From Smallanthus sonchifolius (taxonomy: Eukaryota; Streptophyta; Magnoliopsida; Asterales; Asteraceae): a stretch of 64,000 bases of DNA. A model generated the notes under the pieces. The model was not told the DNA's origin. It saw nothing but the letters and a program-made list of their open reading frames with translations, and did not search any database. The translations under genes were made by a program, and so were the position numbers. The DNA is taken from NCBI GenBank assembly GCA_023525975.1, contig CM042042.1, positions 4,285,501-4,349,500 of the forward strand, written 5' to 3'. Shown in pieces: positions 43,736-54,569 of this stretch. Positions within the stretch are counted from its first letter, which is position 1, and each line of letters starts with the position of its first letter.

Positions 43736-45322
43736 ATGGCTGAAGGAGCCACTCCCCCAAGCAGCCAAAATAGAACTCCCGGTGGCCCAGTCGAGATCTC
43801 GGGTATGATTGAGCTAACTCCTGGAGGGGTAAGGGAAAACTTCCCACGCCTCCAGTAACTCATGAACGAGTATGCTCAAGAAGCGCGACTGCAGGGAGTC
43901 CGAACTCGTCTAGACTACGAAGAAGAACCAAGCGTCACTTTAACTCCGACCCCTACCGAGGGAGAAAATGTAATAGCTACCACAGGGGCGAGAGAAATAC
44001 CCATAAGTCTCCCAGCAATGTCACTCATGAACATGACGGCCAACCCAGCCCAGGTCCGGAAAACATGTATAACCCTTTCTTGCATGCCCTATCATGGGTC
44101 GATCCTAGACAGCTCACGGGGGGATTGTCTCTCCCCGGAGGAATGGGTTTCCAGCAGCATCTCTGGCAATACACAAACCCAGCGCCTGAGCTTATGCCCC
44201 AGGCTTCACCCCCTTTCCACCCAGGGAGGGAGAGACGGTCAGAACGCCCACATTTTTCAGCCCCCAGGGTATTACCCTTACTACACAACTGCCCCCATGA
44301 CGACACAACCAGTGGTCACCTACACCCAGCCCGCTCCTCATATATGGGCCGGAGATGACCTCTTCAGGCCTTATATCCCAAGTGCTCACACTAAGTTCAC
44401 CCCGCGCATCGCGAACTTCAAATTTCCCCCAAAGACCAAGATGTCGTCCAATGTTAAAACATATGATGGTCTCGGGGACCCAGACGACCATTTTGAACTC
44501 TTTTCAGGAGCAGCGAAGGTGGAACAATGGTCCATGCCAGTCTGGTGCCATATGTTTGTGCAAACCTTATCAGGACTCGCTCGCTTATGGTTTAATAGCC
44601 TACCGAGTGAAAGTATAAATAATTTCGAAGACTTAAGCAGGAATTTCCTGACCAACTTCATGCAACAAAAAAGATACACGAAAGACCCGGTGGTTCTCCA
44701 CAATATAAAGCAACGAGAGGATGAGGACTTGAGATCTTTCATGGAGAGGTACAAGCTGGAAGGTTTAAGCATAAGCGGGGCTACAGAACAAATGAGAATT
44801 TCAGGGTTCATACATGGGGTCAGAGCAAGACAGCTGATAGAAGAGCTCAACCGAAACATCCCAAAGACTATGGAAGAAACCCTGGAAAAGGCAGAAGCTT
44901 TCTTGAGAGGAAAGGAAGCAACACAGGCGTTAGAGGGCAGCCGAAAAACAAAGAACCCTACATGGAAGAACCCTCCACCAACAAGCAGAAACCAACACCG
45001 CTTCCAACCTTTCGTGGAAAGGCGATCGACGAGCCATTTCCACGAACATCGGCGGCCGTACGAAAGAACTGAGTACCCTTATGGCCGGTCCAAACCCCGG
45101 GAGGAAGATAGGGGAAAGAGCTCACAGTTCAAAGCACTAACCAAGACCCCAAAGGAGATCCTCGCAATAGAGGAAGCAAAATTTAACTTTCGACCACCGA
45201 AGATGGTTAATAGGACACCTGGTGCAAAAACAGCCCATCGGTACTGCGAGTTACACGGTGACATAGGCCACCACACGAACGACTGTTTTCAGTTGAAAAA
45301 ACGAATAGAGGCGACCGTATAG
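43736..45322 (+). pseudogene. Tat-lineage gag (one stop, compensated frameshifts)
   Basis: The likely start is ATG 43736 (MAEGATPPSSQNRTPGG). A TAA at 43856-43858 interrupts it just before the ATG at 43862, from which 486 codons are open. Between about 44065 and 44240 the native frame appears to be the +1 frame (a Pro-rich MYNPFLHALSW segment), so a pair of compensating indels keeps the long frame open. The capsid domain (about 44400-44930) carries LWFNSLP and SFMERYKLE motifs of the retrotransposon gag family. The C-terminus has YCELHGDIGHHTNDCFQLKK, the Cys/His motif typical of this lineage. The protein would bind and package element RNA. Confidence 0.8.
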
Positions 45323-45415
45323 TCAGGAGAACTAGCTCACTTAATAAAAGATATCAAGAACAAGAAGCCAGAAGATAGGCAAGAGAAAGAAAAGGAAAAA
45401 AAGAAAGAAATACTA

Positions 45416-46198
45416 ATGGTGACTAGGCAGGGGCGAACCAGATCACAAAGCAACGGTCGGGGTCTATCCAACGAAGAAATCATCTTCCCTCCAATAGGCC
45501 CGGGTAAATCAGCATGGTCACCCATGATAATACAAGCCAACATTGGAGAGCAAGAAGTAAGGCGAGTTTATCTTGATGCAGGAAGTGCATCAGAAATCAT
45601 GTACGAGCACTGTTTCCTCCAACTAGAGGAAGAAACAAGGAAGAAGCTCACAGCCTCTACCATCACTTTGGTCGGGTTCTCAGGAGAGAAAGTATGTCGG
45701 GTCAGTGAGATAAAACTAAAGGTCTCTTTGGGCAAAGGAAGATTTAGGCGAACTGAGGAATTGCTATTTGTGGTGATCCGGTCACCATCACGGTACAACG
45801 TCATCATCAGACAACCGAGGATAAGCGCGTTTGAAGCTGTGGTTTCTACAGCCCATGTTGTAATGAAGTTTCCTACAAAGATAGGGACATGCACCATCTA
45901 TCCCTCTCCAGAAGCCCTAATGATAGGACTAACAGAAGAGGAGATCGCCGAAGGGAAAGTAAGCATCAACACTGATTACCCGGAACAGAAGGTCAATATC
46001 GGGCCCGGCCTGTCAGACCAGGAGAAAAGGAAGTTGATAGACATCTTACGAAAAAGCAAAGACGTGTTTATGGTCGCGTTGGACATGACAGGTGTCCCCA
46101 CAGAGACCGCAGAGCATACCCTCCAGATCAGTTCAACCCAAACGCCGGTTATTCAGAAGAAACGAAGCTGGGCCCAGACAGAAGCAGAGCAGTCGTAG
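45416..46198 (+). pseudogene. Tat-lineage protease and linker to RT
   Basis: The frame contains VYLDAGSASEIMYEHC, the aspartic protease region; the usual D-[ST/G]-G core reads DAG. The following conserved LVGFSGEKV and ISAFEAVVSTAHVVMKFPT segments are present. It ends in a stop at 46196-46198 shortly after the start of the RT palm approach (AEHTLQIS). Gag and protease frames are separated by a stop at 45320-45322, as is common in decayed copies. Confidence 0.75.
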
Positions 46199-47025
46199 AG
46201 GGAGGTAAACAAACTAGTGTCATCAGGTATCCTTCGAGAAGTCAAATACCCCACATGAGTTGCAAACCTGGTAATGGTGAGAAAATCAGACGAAAGCCGA
46301 AGGATGTGTGTCGATTTCAAAGACCTTAACAAAGCATGCCCCAAGGACTGCTACCCTCTCCTCGAAATCGACCTAAAGGTGGATGCCTTAACAGGTTTTA
46401 ACCTAAAGTGCTTCCTAGACGCATATAAAGGCTATCACCGGATAAAGATGAGCAAAGCAGATGAAAGAAAAACAGCCTTTCACACCACTAGAGGTATCTT
46501 CTGTTACAAAAAAATGACCGAATTTCCTAGACGCATATAAAGGCTATCACCATATAAAGATGAGCAAAGCAAATGAAGGAAAAACAGCCTTTCACACCAC
46601 TAGAGGTATCTTCTGTTACAAAAAAAATGTCATTTGGTCTAAAAAATGCAGAGGCTACTTACCAGAGGTTGATAGACAAAGCTTTCGAAGACCAGCTGGG
46701 CAAAAACATGGAGGCATACGTAGACGACTTGGTCATAAAAATCCAAGAAGAAGACACCATGATCAGGGACGTAGAACAAACATTCAGCAACTTGCGAAAG
46801 ATCAACATGAAGCTGAACCATGGGGAATGTTCGTTCGGATTTGAGGAAGGCAGTTTCCTAGGTCACATGGTCAATAAACAGGAAATTCGAGCAAACCCCG
46901 ACAAGGTCAAAGCCATACGGGATATGAAATCCCCAAGAAGCAGAAAAGAAGTGCAGAGTCTAAACGGTAAGTTAGCTGCTCTACATCGATTCCTATCAAA
47001 GTCTGCTGAACATTCCTTACCATGC
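46199..47025 (+). pseudogene. Tat-lineage reverse transcriptase, with internal 112-bp duplication
   Basis: RT blocks are recognisable: RMCVDFKDLNKACPKDCYPL, FLDAYKGYHRIKM, FGLKNAEATYQRL and the catalytic AYVDDLV, then FLGHMVN. Lesions: a stop near 46256; a direct duplication with period 112 bp (46412 and 46524 both begin TTCCTAGACGCATATAAAGG) that also shifts the frame; truncation after SKSAEHSLP at 47025. The enzyme would copy element RNA into DNA; this copy cannot. Confidence 0.85.
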
Positions 47026-47634
47026 TAATTTCTTTGTTGTGAAGGACAAGCTTACCCTCCTCACGGGTCCAAGTAAAGATGGGCTCTACTCTTTTTGTCC
47101 TCCTCGGGCTCAACCGGTTCCAAAGATATCTTTTTCTACCGCTCGTGCTTCCTCATCTAACTGGCATCAAAGGCTTGGCCATCCACATTTCTAGCTTTTG
47201 CAATCTATGTTATCAAGATATTGTCTCCCAAATAATAATAAACGATCAAGTTCCTTTTGTAACTCTTGTGCTATTGGGAAGTCCTCAAAACTTCACTTAT
47301 TATCATCTACATTTGAAAGTTCTAAAATTTTAGATTTGGTCTTTTGTGTTGTATGAGGCCCGGCTCCTGTTACCTCTTTTGAAGGACATAATTACTTCCT
47401 ACTTTGTGTTGACCACTTCACCAAGTTTGTGGTTTTTTTCCCCTTGAAACGTAAATCCGATGTCTATGATACCTTTAAACACTTCGTAGTTATGGTTGAG
47501 CGACAGTTTCACACCAAGTTAAAATCTGTCTAAACTGATTGGGGAGGAGAATTTAAAAACCCATCTCCCTTCTTTGCCACTCTTGGCATCATTCATCGGC
47601 TATCATGCCCACATACGAGTGAACAAAACGGCAC
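47026..47634 (+). pseudogene. Ty1/copia fragment: pre-integrase and integrase core
   Basis: Frames give VVKDKLTLLTGPSKDGLYSF, then NWHQRLGHPH (GAG-pre-integrase; the zinc-finger side continues CNSCAIGKSSKL). Integrase follows: VDHFTKFVVFFPLK, TDWGGEF and CPHTSEQNGT. At least two in-frame stops and one indel are present. It starts at the break in the Tat RT and ends at the LTR-like sequence at 47635. Confidence 0.85.
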
Positions 47635-48031
47635 TGATGATATGTACAAGTCTACATGCAGGAGGTACAACCCTTCTATGCATGCATGGACTTGGGTCAT
47701 TAAAGGGTTTAGGCCTTTAACTGGTCTTTTAATTAATTATAGTTAAGTGTGAGTTATTTTTCATAGTAGTGGTTTAGTAGGTGTTTATTACTAAAGTAGC
47801 GGGTTTAGTGGTTATGTTTACATATAGCCATTTGATGTTATGTTTTTAGGATTATGAATGAAATTATGAATTTTGACTAAAACACTCTCTAAATTTCTAT
47901 CTAGCTTCTTACTATTTTCTTTTGGCCAACTATTAACCGTTGGAATCACATCAGGGATCAGGGGTATCAGAGCCGCCGTGACCCCCCTTCGTGACCCATG
48001 GATGCTCAAACACTATCCGAAACCAAGTTCC
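47635..48031 (+). mobile_element. Copia-type LTR and primer site, truncated
   Basis: The stretch from TGATGATATGTACAAGTC to about 47952-47958 has LTR character and is followed by GGTATCAGAGC (47962-47972), a Met-tRNA primer site. An ATG 30 bp later starts MDAQTLSETKF, like the beginning of a copia gag, but is cut at 48032 by Mutator-like sequence. Confidence 0.6.
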
Positions 48032-48391
48032 GTATAGGGGTTGTATAAGCCTATATGGGGCGTATAGGCTTCTGCATATAGGGCTACACTCGTCATATAC
48101 AAATCAAAATTTGCTCAAGTTTGAAAAAAAATAGGTGGCGTATAGATTATATGGGTCGTATAGGCTTTTGTGTATATGGCGCCATATACAAATCAAATTT
48201 AGCTAAAGTTTGAAAAAAATAGGTGGCGTGTAGACCTATATGGGTCGTATAGGGTCAGCCGCCAGACCAGAACTGACAACTGCATGTCTGTGTTTTAAGG
48301 TTAGGGGCTATACGCCCCGTATTGACCTTTACGAGGCGTATAGCCTTTGGCGGCATGTCCAAATAGCAAATTTAGTAGGCCCCTAAATTAA
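48032..48391. mobile_element. Mutator-like terminal fragment of the CGTATAG family
   Basis: Contains repeated GCGTATAGGC / CTATACGCCCCGTATTG words and, at the right edge (other strand), GGGGCCTACTAAATTTGCTA, homologous to the right end of the element at 40683-42252. Only about 360 bp remain. Confidence 0.65.
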
Positions 48392-51172
48392 TTGTGTTTA
48401 CCTTTTGGGTTTTTTGAGTGTCTTATTAACCATCTTGCACATAATAAACTTTATTATATTTATAGAAGTGCATGAAACACAAAAGCAATCCTTTCTGCTG
48501 TTTATGGCCAAAAATAGACAAGGATCAAATTTGTCATAAAGTACTGTTATATTACCATTAATATCTTTTAACAAAAAATGTTTCAAAGGACAAAAACTAT
48601 GTAAATAGAGATATAAAGTTATAGGACAAAATAAGAAGAATATATGCTAAGAATGAAATATTAAACATATAAATAGAACATAGTTGCCAAAGATCTTAGT
48701 ACTAAGATATACCTGAAATCCATCTTTTCCTAGCAACCAATCATGCATAATTGGTAGGCGGGCCTGGAAGTTGCAGCAGCTCTGTTACATAGGCCAAGTC
48801 ACAATAAAGACTGATAACGGCTGTCCTGTATTTCCATTCCAAACTCACCCCAAGACAATCACTAGACTACATAGTTGTCAATGGCGCTAGGGACACTCAA
48901 GGCGCATAGGCCTCGGGGCCTAGGCGCCAGACGCAAAAAAAGCGAGGGTCTGAGAAAAAAAAGTGCACTTAAATAAAAGGAATCTATACTTCAAAATAAT
49001 ACTATTATTCAAATAAAATAAAGAAAAGCTATTATATAACATTTAATATCATCTTAATTAGTACCAAAAGTTCTAAAACAGTCAAGATTCAAACGTAATT
49101 CCAAAACTTGAATAACAAAATGTTCAAAGTAAAGTATCAAATTCTTCTTCAGCTTCACAAGGCGTTCGCCTTAAAATCAAAGCGCATTTATCGCGCATCG
49201 CCTTAAAATTGCGCCTCGCTTTTGATAACTATGCTAGACTACCTTGTAGAAATAGATGATATAATTCATGGTTAGCTTCAGTAGAATGTAAATGATTTTG
49301 TAAAGGTTGCTGACAGTCACGTGCACATGAGACAATGCCAATGGTGTCAATATCTGAATCCTTGGCACCTGAAAACCAAGAGAAGAAGAGTATAAAGTAT
49401 ATATAGAACAAAAACAGATGATATAATTAATGGCTATAGTCACAAAGGAACACATAAGAATGATATAATATAACTGTAAAAAGATACAAGACATTCTGAA
49501 ATTCAGCATAAAGGTGAACGGTTCAAATTAAATTCTGCTATAAGTAATCCTGTAAAACTATTTTACTACCTTTAGGGTTCAGGAGAGGAATAGGATGCAC
49601 AATTATGGAGAAATGGTAAAAGTTCTAACTTCCAACCACACTATTTTGTATGGAAACAAGTGTCATTTCACTTATAACAAAGAGTATAGCAACTAATCAT
49701 TTAAAGAAACAACTACTCTGTTGACTATTTAACATTTGCATTTCGACAGAAAAACACCATATGTGCACCTTGTTAATCATTTGCAATGGTGCTCAGTGAT
49801 CAATCAAAGATTCTGCACGAGGATAATCTCACCCATACGGACTGTTGTTATGCCCTTGATAGTGGTTGTGGTGACAATTTTCAAATTCTTAGCACCATGT
49901 GCTAAGAATAAAGAAGAAAGGTTATATAAAGAAGAAACAACAAAAATAATAAAAGGAAAGAATGTAATGAACGAGCTTAGTAACTTTTGTGGCAGAATAG
50001 CATATAGATAAAAGGAGAACAAATATCAAGTTGCATATATGAAAACCAATGAGGCGATAAGCAAAATCCTTAATTCCAAATTGATAGTTTGAGAGAATTG
50101 TCCAAACATCAAATATAGAACTCAGACATCATATACAGGCACAAGTGAAGACGCAAGACAATATATAAAATCTTATGTAACGTCATATTCTAAATGTGTA
50201 ACATTGAAGCATGAAATACCATATATTCGTCTAAATAACCTCAAAAGTCAAAACAGCTAAAACTATGGTGGGAAGTAATTGAAGATTCACTAGTCAGTAA
50301 GTACCAACATCTTAGGTTATCTGTCCCCAAGAATATAAAAAGGCAAACATAAGTACAAAACACCAAAAGACCCAAATCGGGGCCCTCGTAGAACATGTCT
50401 AAGGCATATACACACATCATGAGAGAAGATTTATCAAAACTTCCCGTGTTGACATCCAAATAAGCACACAAGAAGTAAATCATTGATGGGAAGTTATTGT
50501 TAAGCACACTACCAAGGACTTGTATAGTTTATATGCACAACTACATCACTCAAATTCCTCATCTTTGGCATGTTTATTCTATTTTTGATTCTTCATCCTT
50601 CCATGTTACAATAAGCCATAACCATCATCCAAATAACCAACAAGTCAAGCCATAAGTCAATCCACAAAATCAAATGTAACCTTATATGCCCTATAAAGAA
50701 AAAAAGGTAGGTACGTCGAAACAACTGAAACCATGGTGGGAAGTAATTACCCTAGTCACAAAAACGAAAACAAAACATGATCCACATAACCCAAAAAGCA
50801 AGAACCATCATCCAAATAACCAACAAATCAATCCACAAACTCAAATGTAACCTTATATGCCCTAGGTAGGTCGAAACAACTGAAACCATGGTGGGAAGTA
50901 ATTACCCTAGTCACAAAACATGATCCACATAACCCAAAAGTGAAGCAAAGCAATAAGGGGCTCTACAAAATCACATGATACAAGGTTCACACCCAAAATC
51001 CATATGATATAGGAGGCAATTTGAATCTACTTTCATTGGAACAACACAGACTATAATCCGGTTTAGTGAGAAAATTATTGAACCCGGAAATCAAAATGAA
51101 GGTGATAGCACTAGCAAATTATACATAGTATCCCAATTTGCCTCAAGTTAAACCTAAGTGGTATCACAGGAA
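48392..51172. other. 3' flank of family gene 4, conserved across the array
   Basis: No secure gene. 48590-49600 pairs with 15430-16310 (gene 2 flank). 49620-50240 pairs strongly with 53100-53670 (gene 5 flank) and less fully with 61480-61870 (gene 7 flank). One minus-strand stretch, 49243-49368, is exon-like (AG acceptor, GTAGTC donor, reading AKDSDIDTIGIVSC...), but its counterpart near 15810 is not open beyond the first residues. 50690-50760 and 50865-50935 are a local direct repeat. Long 3' UTRs or non-coding transcripts are possible. Confidence 0.5.
48870..49233. mobile_element. hAT-type MITE (CATAGTTGTCAA ends)
   Basis: 8-bp duplication CTAGACTA (48862-48869 and 49234-49241). Ends CATAGTTGTCAATGGCGC and, on the other strand, CATAGTTATCAAAAGCGA. 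GCGCC-rich subterminal regions. The gene 2 flank near 15690 lacks it. Same family as 52512-52856. Confidence 0.9.
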
Positions 51173-51664
51173 TTAAAAATAGAATAAGCATGCCAAAGAT
51201 GCAACCAAAATGGACAAGAAACCTAATTTCCCCAATCGAGCAATAATGGCATAAATTGAATTGCGATCAAGACCTGCAACAGAAATGACAATTTCAGCTG
51301 CGCAACACAATCCGAACATGACGACACTGTTAATCGAAAACCTGACGAGGCGAGGGTGAGTTTCAAAAGGCCAGCCCGGTTGGCTCTGAGACTTGATTTG
51401 TGCAAAGGCAAGGAGAACAGTGATGATAAATCCTGGTGGCATGGCGACACGTTCTTCCACAACTGCCACTCGCGGGTGATAACGAGCCCAGAGGCGGCGG
51501 AGAGGCGCCACTAGATTTGCAGTTGCTGCCGGAGTAAGAACGTGGCAGACGTATTGGTACAAAAACATAGAGCTGTCGGTTAATAGCTTGAGAAATTTGG
51601 CCTTTGAGATTGAGGGTTGTGGGACTGGGTGGGCAACAGGAATATTGTGGGACCGAAACATCAC
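51173..51664 (-). CDS. Small three-hydrophobic-segment membrane protein, copy 4 (intact)
   Basis: 163 residues in one exon from ATG 51664 to stop 51173. This is the most diverged intact copy: MMFRSHNIPVAHPVP start, a longer Pro/Ser N-terminus, WARYHPRVAVVEERVAM then P, a first hydrophobic segment (FIITVLLAFAQI), the loop SQPGWPFETHP, a second (VRFSINSVVMFGLCCAAEIV) and a C-terminal third ending CLFYF. A shorter spacer between VEER and the first hydrophobic segment distinguishes it. Despite divergence the frame is open and the key residues (E-E-R, M-P, T-H-P, R-F-S-I) are kept, which supports selection on the protein. Function unknown. An adjacent MITE and a SINE lie upstream. Confidence 0.75.
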   Translation of the reverse strand: MMFRSHNIPVAHPVPQPSISKAKFLKLLTDSSMFLYQYVCHVLTPAATANLVAPLRRLWARYHPRVAVVEERVAMPPGFIITVLLAFAQIKSQSQPGWPFETHPRLVRFSINSVVMFGLCCAAEIVISVAGLDRNSIYAIIARLGKLGFLSILVASLACLFYF

Positions 51665-52063
51665 TTTACCTCCTTTCTAATTCGCTAATAATTGTTTGGT
51701 GGGAACTTGAGGTATATATATGTTGAATTTTGAGTGATACTTGAGGAGAGGATTCGAAGGAAACAGGAGGATTTTGGTAAACTCATTTGCCATTTTGCCG
51801 TCAAAGGTGTTAATGTCCTTGGAATCTCCCCCAATATCAAACATCCTTGGAATCTCCCCCAATATTTTTTTTGAACCGCGTTTGACGTTTGGTACTACCC
51901 TCAAAACCAGAGTGAGTCTTCGTTAGACGGGATGTCCGTGCTGATTTTGACGCTCCAGGTCTGAGTCACCTAGTAACACCATCAAGGAGGAAACCCACTT
52001 GAGTCAGGTTTGAACCTAAGAACTCAAAGATCTCGAGCCCTTACCATCACCCTTATGCCATGG
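51665..52063 (-). other. Upstream region of gene 4 with a SINE candidate
   Basis: 51665-51900 is the 5' flank, with the direct repeat CTTGGAATCTCCCCCAATAT (near 51818 and 51844). 51920-52063 on the minus strand resembles a tRNA-derived SINE (GGTAAGGGCTCGAG ... TTCTTAGGTTCAAACC, a B-box-like end). Boundaries uncertain. Confidence 0.45.
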
Positions 52064-52225
52064 TAGGGGCGGATTTAGCATAGAGGCAGGGTAACTGCCG
52101 GTACCCCTCAACTTTCAACGTCTAGTGGAAAAAAAACTTTTTAACCGTTTTATGTTTCCTGATACCCCTGAACGAAATTTTTGATACCTCTAAAATTTTC
52201 TTACAAATCCCAACACTAACCTTAA
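52064..52225. mobile_element. Diverged relative of the 9402-9575 element
   Basis: In reverse orientation it aligns along its length with 9402-9575, sharing AAATTTCGTTCAGGGGTATC and ATAAAACGGT and a GGGGCGGATTTAGC end. Target duplication not identified. Confidence 0.6.
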
Positions 52226-52511
52226 AATTTTAAAAAAATCATAACACTTTACAAAAACCCTGAAAATTTTAATAAAAACAGTATTCTACTAATTAAACTT
52301 GACATTTGGGCTTTAATTAAACATTTGGGTTTTAATTTAAAGCCCAAATATTTAAATGAAAAATCACAACACTTTATAAAAACCCAAATGTTTAAAGCCG
52401 AAATTGTTGATCCAAATACCATCATCCACCATCGGCCAAAGAAAAGAACGACCAGAGAGTTCCAGACGGACCAGACGCACGGCGCAGACCACAGGGGCCA
52501 TCGCACACCAG

Positions 52512-52856
52512 CATAGTTGTCAATAGCGTTTGTAGCGGGCGCTATAGCGCGCTACATAGCGATTCGATTAGTCACCGCTATCTCCATTTCTCGAGTGAAT
52601 AGCGACCCAATAGCGTTTTTTCTTTTATTTTTTAATTTTTTGCTTGATTAATATAAATAGGGTTGCTAATAACCCTACTATATGAAGATTTAGATGATTA
52701 TTGATTATAATTGCTACAAATCCTCAATAGTTGAATATAAAATATTTCTAAAATTTCTAGCAGTGTATCGCTAAACGTGAAATAGCGCCCGCTATTCGCT
52801 ACGTAGCGTATAGGTGGCTTGTCGCTATTTACCACTATTCGCTATTGACAACTATG
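52512..52856. mobile_element. hAT-type MITE (CATAGTTGTCAATAGCG ends)
   Basis: 8-bp duplication CACACCAG (52504-52511 and 52857-52864). The terminal 17 bases form a perfect inverted repeat CATAGTTGTCAATAGCG. Interior made of GCTATAGCGC / TAGCG words. Confidence 0.92.
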
Positions 52857-53680
52857 CACACCAGTCACCACCACCAATCCGCCATCATCGCACAACCATC
52901 CGGCATCGGTTATTCCCATCAATTCCTCAATCCTCATTAAGGTATTCTACTACTTTTGATTTATGGTTTATATGCAGTTTTAGGATTTGTATGTAATTGT
53001 GCAATTTGGTGAAATTGGACTTAGGGTTTATATTGGTTTAGTTGTTATAACAACTTGTTATTGTGTACTTGATATTTTGATTATAGGGAAGATGAAACCA
53101 CAAACCACAAACTATTTTGTATGGAAATGAGTGTCATTTCACTTATAACAAAGAGTATAGCAACTAATCATTTAAAGAAACAACTACTCTGTTGACTATT
53201 AACTTTTGCATTTCAAAAGAAAAACACCACATGTGCACCTTGTTAAGCATCTGCAATGATGCTCAGTGATCAATCAAAGATTCTGCCCAAGGATGGACTC
53301 AAGCATGTGGGTTGTGGTTATTGCCTTCTTAGTGGTTGGGGGTCAGTTTTCAAATCCTTAGCACCCAGTGCTTCTGAACTACAAAAGAATTATAAAGAGA
53401 GGACGTATAAGAAACAACTAATATAAATAATAAAAGGAAAGAATGTAAAGAACGAGACTAATCACTCTTGTGGCTAGAGTATATAGAAAAATTGAGAACA
53501 GATATCAACATGCATACATGGAAAACCAGTTAATAGGTAATTTGAGAGTATCGTCCAAACAGACAGAAAATACAGAACTCAAACATCATGTATAGCCCAA
53601 GTCAAGCCTCAGACAGAAAATGTATAAAATCTCTTGTAACTTGATATACTAAACGTGTAACGATGAAGCATGAGATAGTA
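52857..53680. other. Non-coding DNA joining the gene 5 flank
   Basis: 52865-53090 is CA-rich leader-like DNA without a frame. From about 53100 the sequence is the conserved 3' flank that also lies at 49630-50210 and 61480-61850. No gene. Confidence 0.45.
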
Positions 53681-54116
53681 GGGGAAGGTTCAGCTAAGAA
53701 GTGGGTCAAACGAACTCCGATTGAGCTCATTCCAGCGGTGTTGGAACCGTCTCATCGAACCCTAACCCGCCCCAAAAAACCTAAACCCCCGTCCACCCGC
53801 ACTCCCAAAAACCTAAACCCCCCTCCAACCCCACCCTGAAAAGCCTAAAACCACCACCCCCACCCCCCAAAAATCTAAACCCCCCACTCCACCCCCTAAA
53901 AACCTAAACCCCCCACTCCCAAAAAAAACCTAAACCCTAAGGCTAAAACCGAAAAATTCAACGCTAAAATCTAAACCCTAAGATGGTAGAGTTCGACGAG
54001 ACGGTTCCAATTCCGTTGGAATGAGCTCAATCGGAGTTCGTTTGATAACGTTTCTTAAGGTTTTTGTCATATCTTAGGCTTCTTAACGAAATATCACTTC
54101 TTATTTGAACCTCCCC
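53681..54116. mobile_element. Mutator-like MITE with CCTAAACCC-rich core
   Basis: 10-bp flanks TGAGATAGTA and TGAGATGGTA (53671-53680, 54117-54126). The uninterrupted site is in the gene 7 flank, TGAAATAGTATACTCAT at 61851. Arms: GGGGAAGGTTCAGCTAAGAA and, on the other strand, GGGGAGGTTCAAATAAGAA, with a further matching inner block (AACGAACTCCGATTGAGCTC). The core (53755-53970) is a string of CCTAAACCCC units. Confidence 0.85.
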
Positions 54117-54569
54117 TGAGATGGTATACTCATTTTAATAACCTCAAAACAACTAAAACTATGGTGAATGGGGGGGATGCTACAAAGTCTACCACTCAAA
54201 TAAAATCCAATAACTATGAAATAAAAAGCAAACAAAACACAAAAATAGCCCAAATTGGGGAACCCAGTAGAACACATCTAAAGCATATACAACCACGTCA
54301 TTCAAAGTCCTCAACAAGCCAGATCAAAGCATCATCAAAATAACCAACAACTCAAGCCATAACACAATCTAAAAAGTCAAATGTAACCTTATATGCCCTA
54401 AAAAAAACATCATCCAGTCTGAATCTACTTTTCTTTTAACAACACACAAATTCTGAGTCTTATTAATGAGAAAATCACTAAACCCAGAAATGGGAAAAGA
54501 AAACACTTGTTTATTTTATTTTTATTTAAAGATACACAGGGATTTAACATACTGCATGCATTATTAGTA

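Larger units (their letters stand above)
43056..47025 (+). mobile_element. Tat-lineage Ty3/gypsy element, truncated in RT
   Basis: LTR ending at 43621, then the primer site TGGCGCCCACCGTGGGG (43624-43640) typical of Tat/Athila elements, gag, protease and most of RT. RNase H, integrase and the 3' LTR are missing: at about 47025 the sequence passes into a copia fragment. The start of the LTR is not well defined (43044-43060). Confidence 0.85.

Noticed and set aside
53760..53970. True telomere or CRISPR-like array
   Set aside because: Units are irregular CCTAAACCCC variants inside a MITE with target duplication; no regular spacers.
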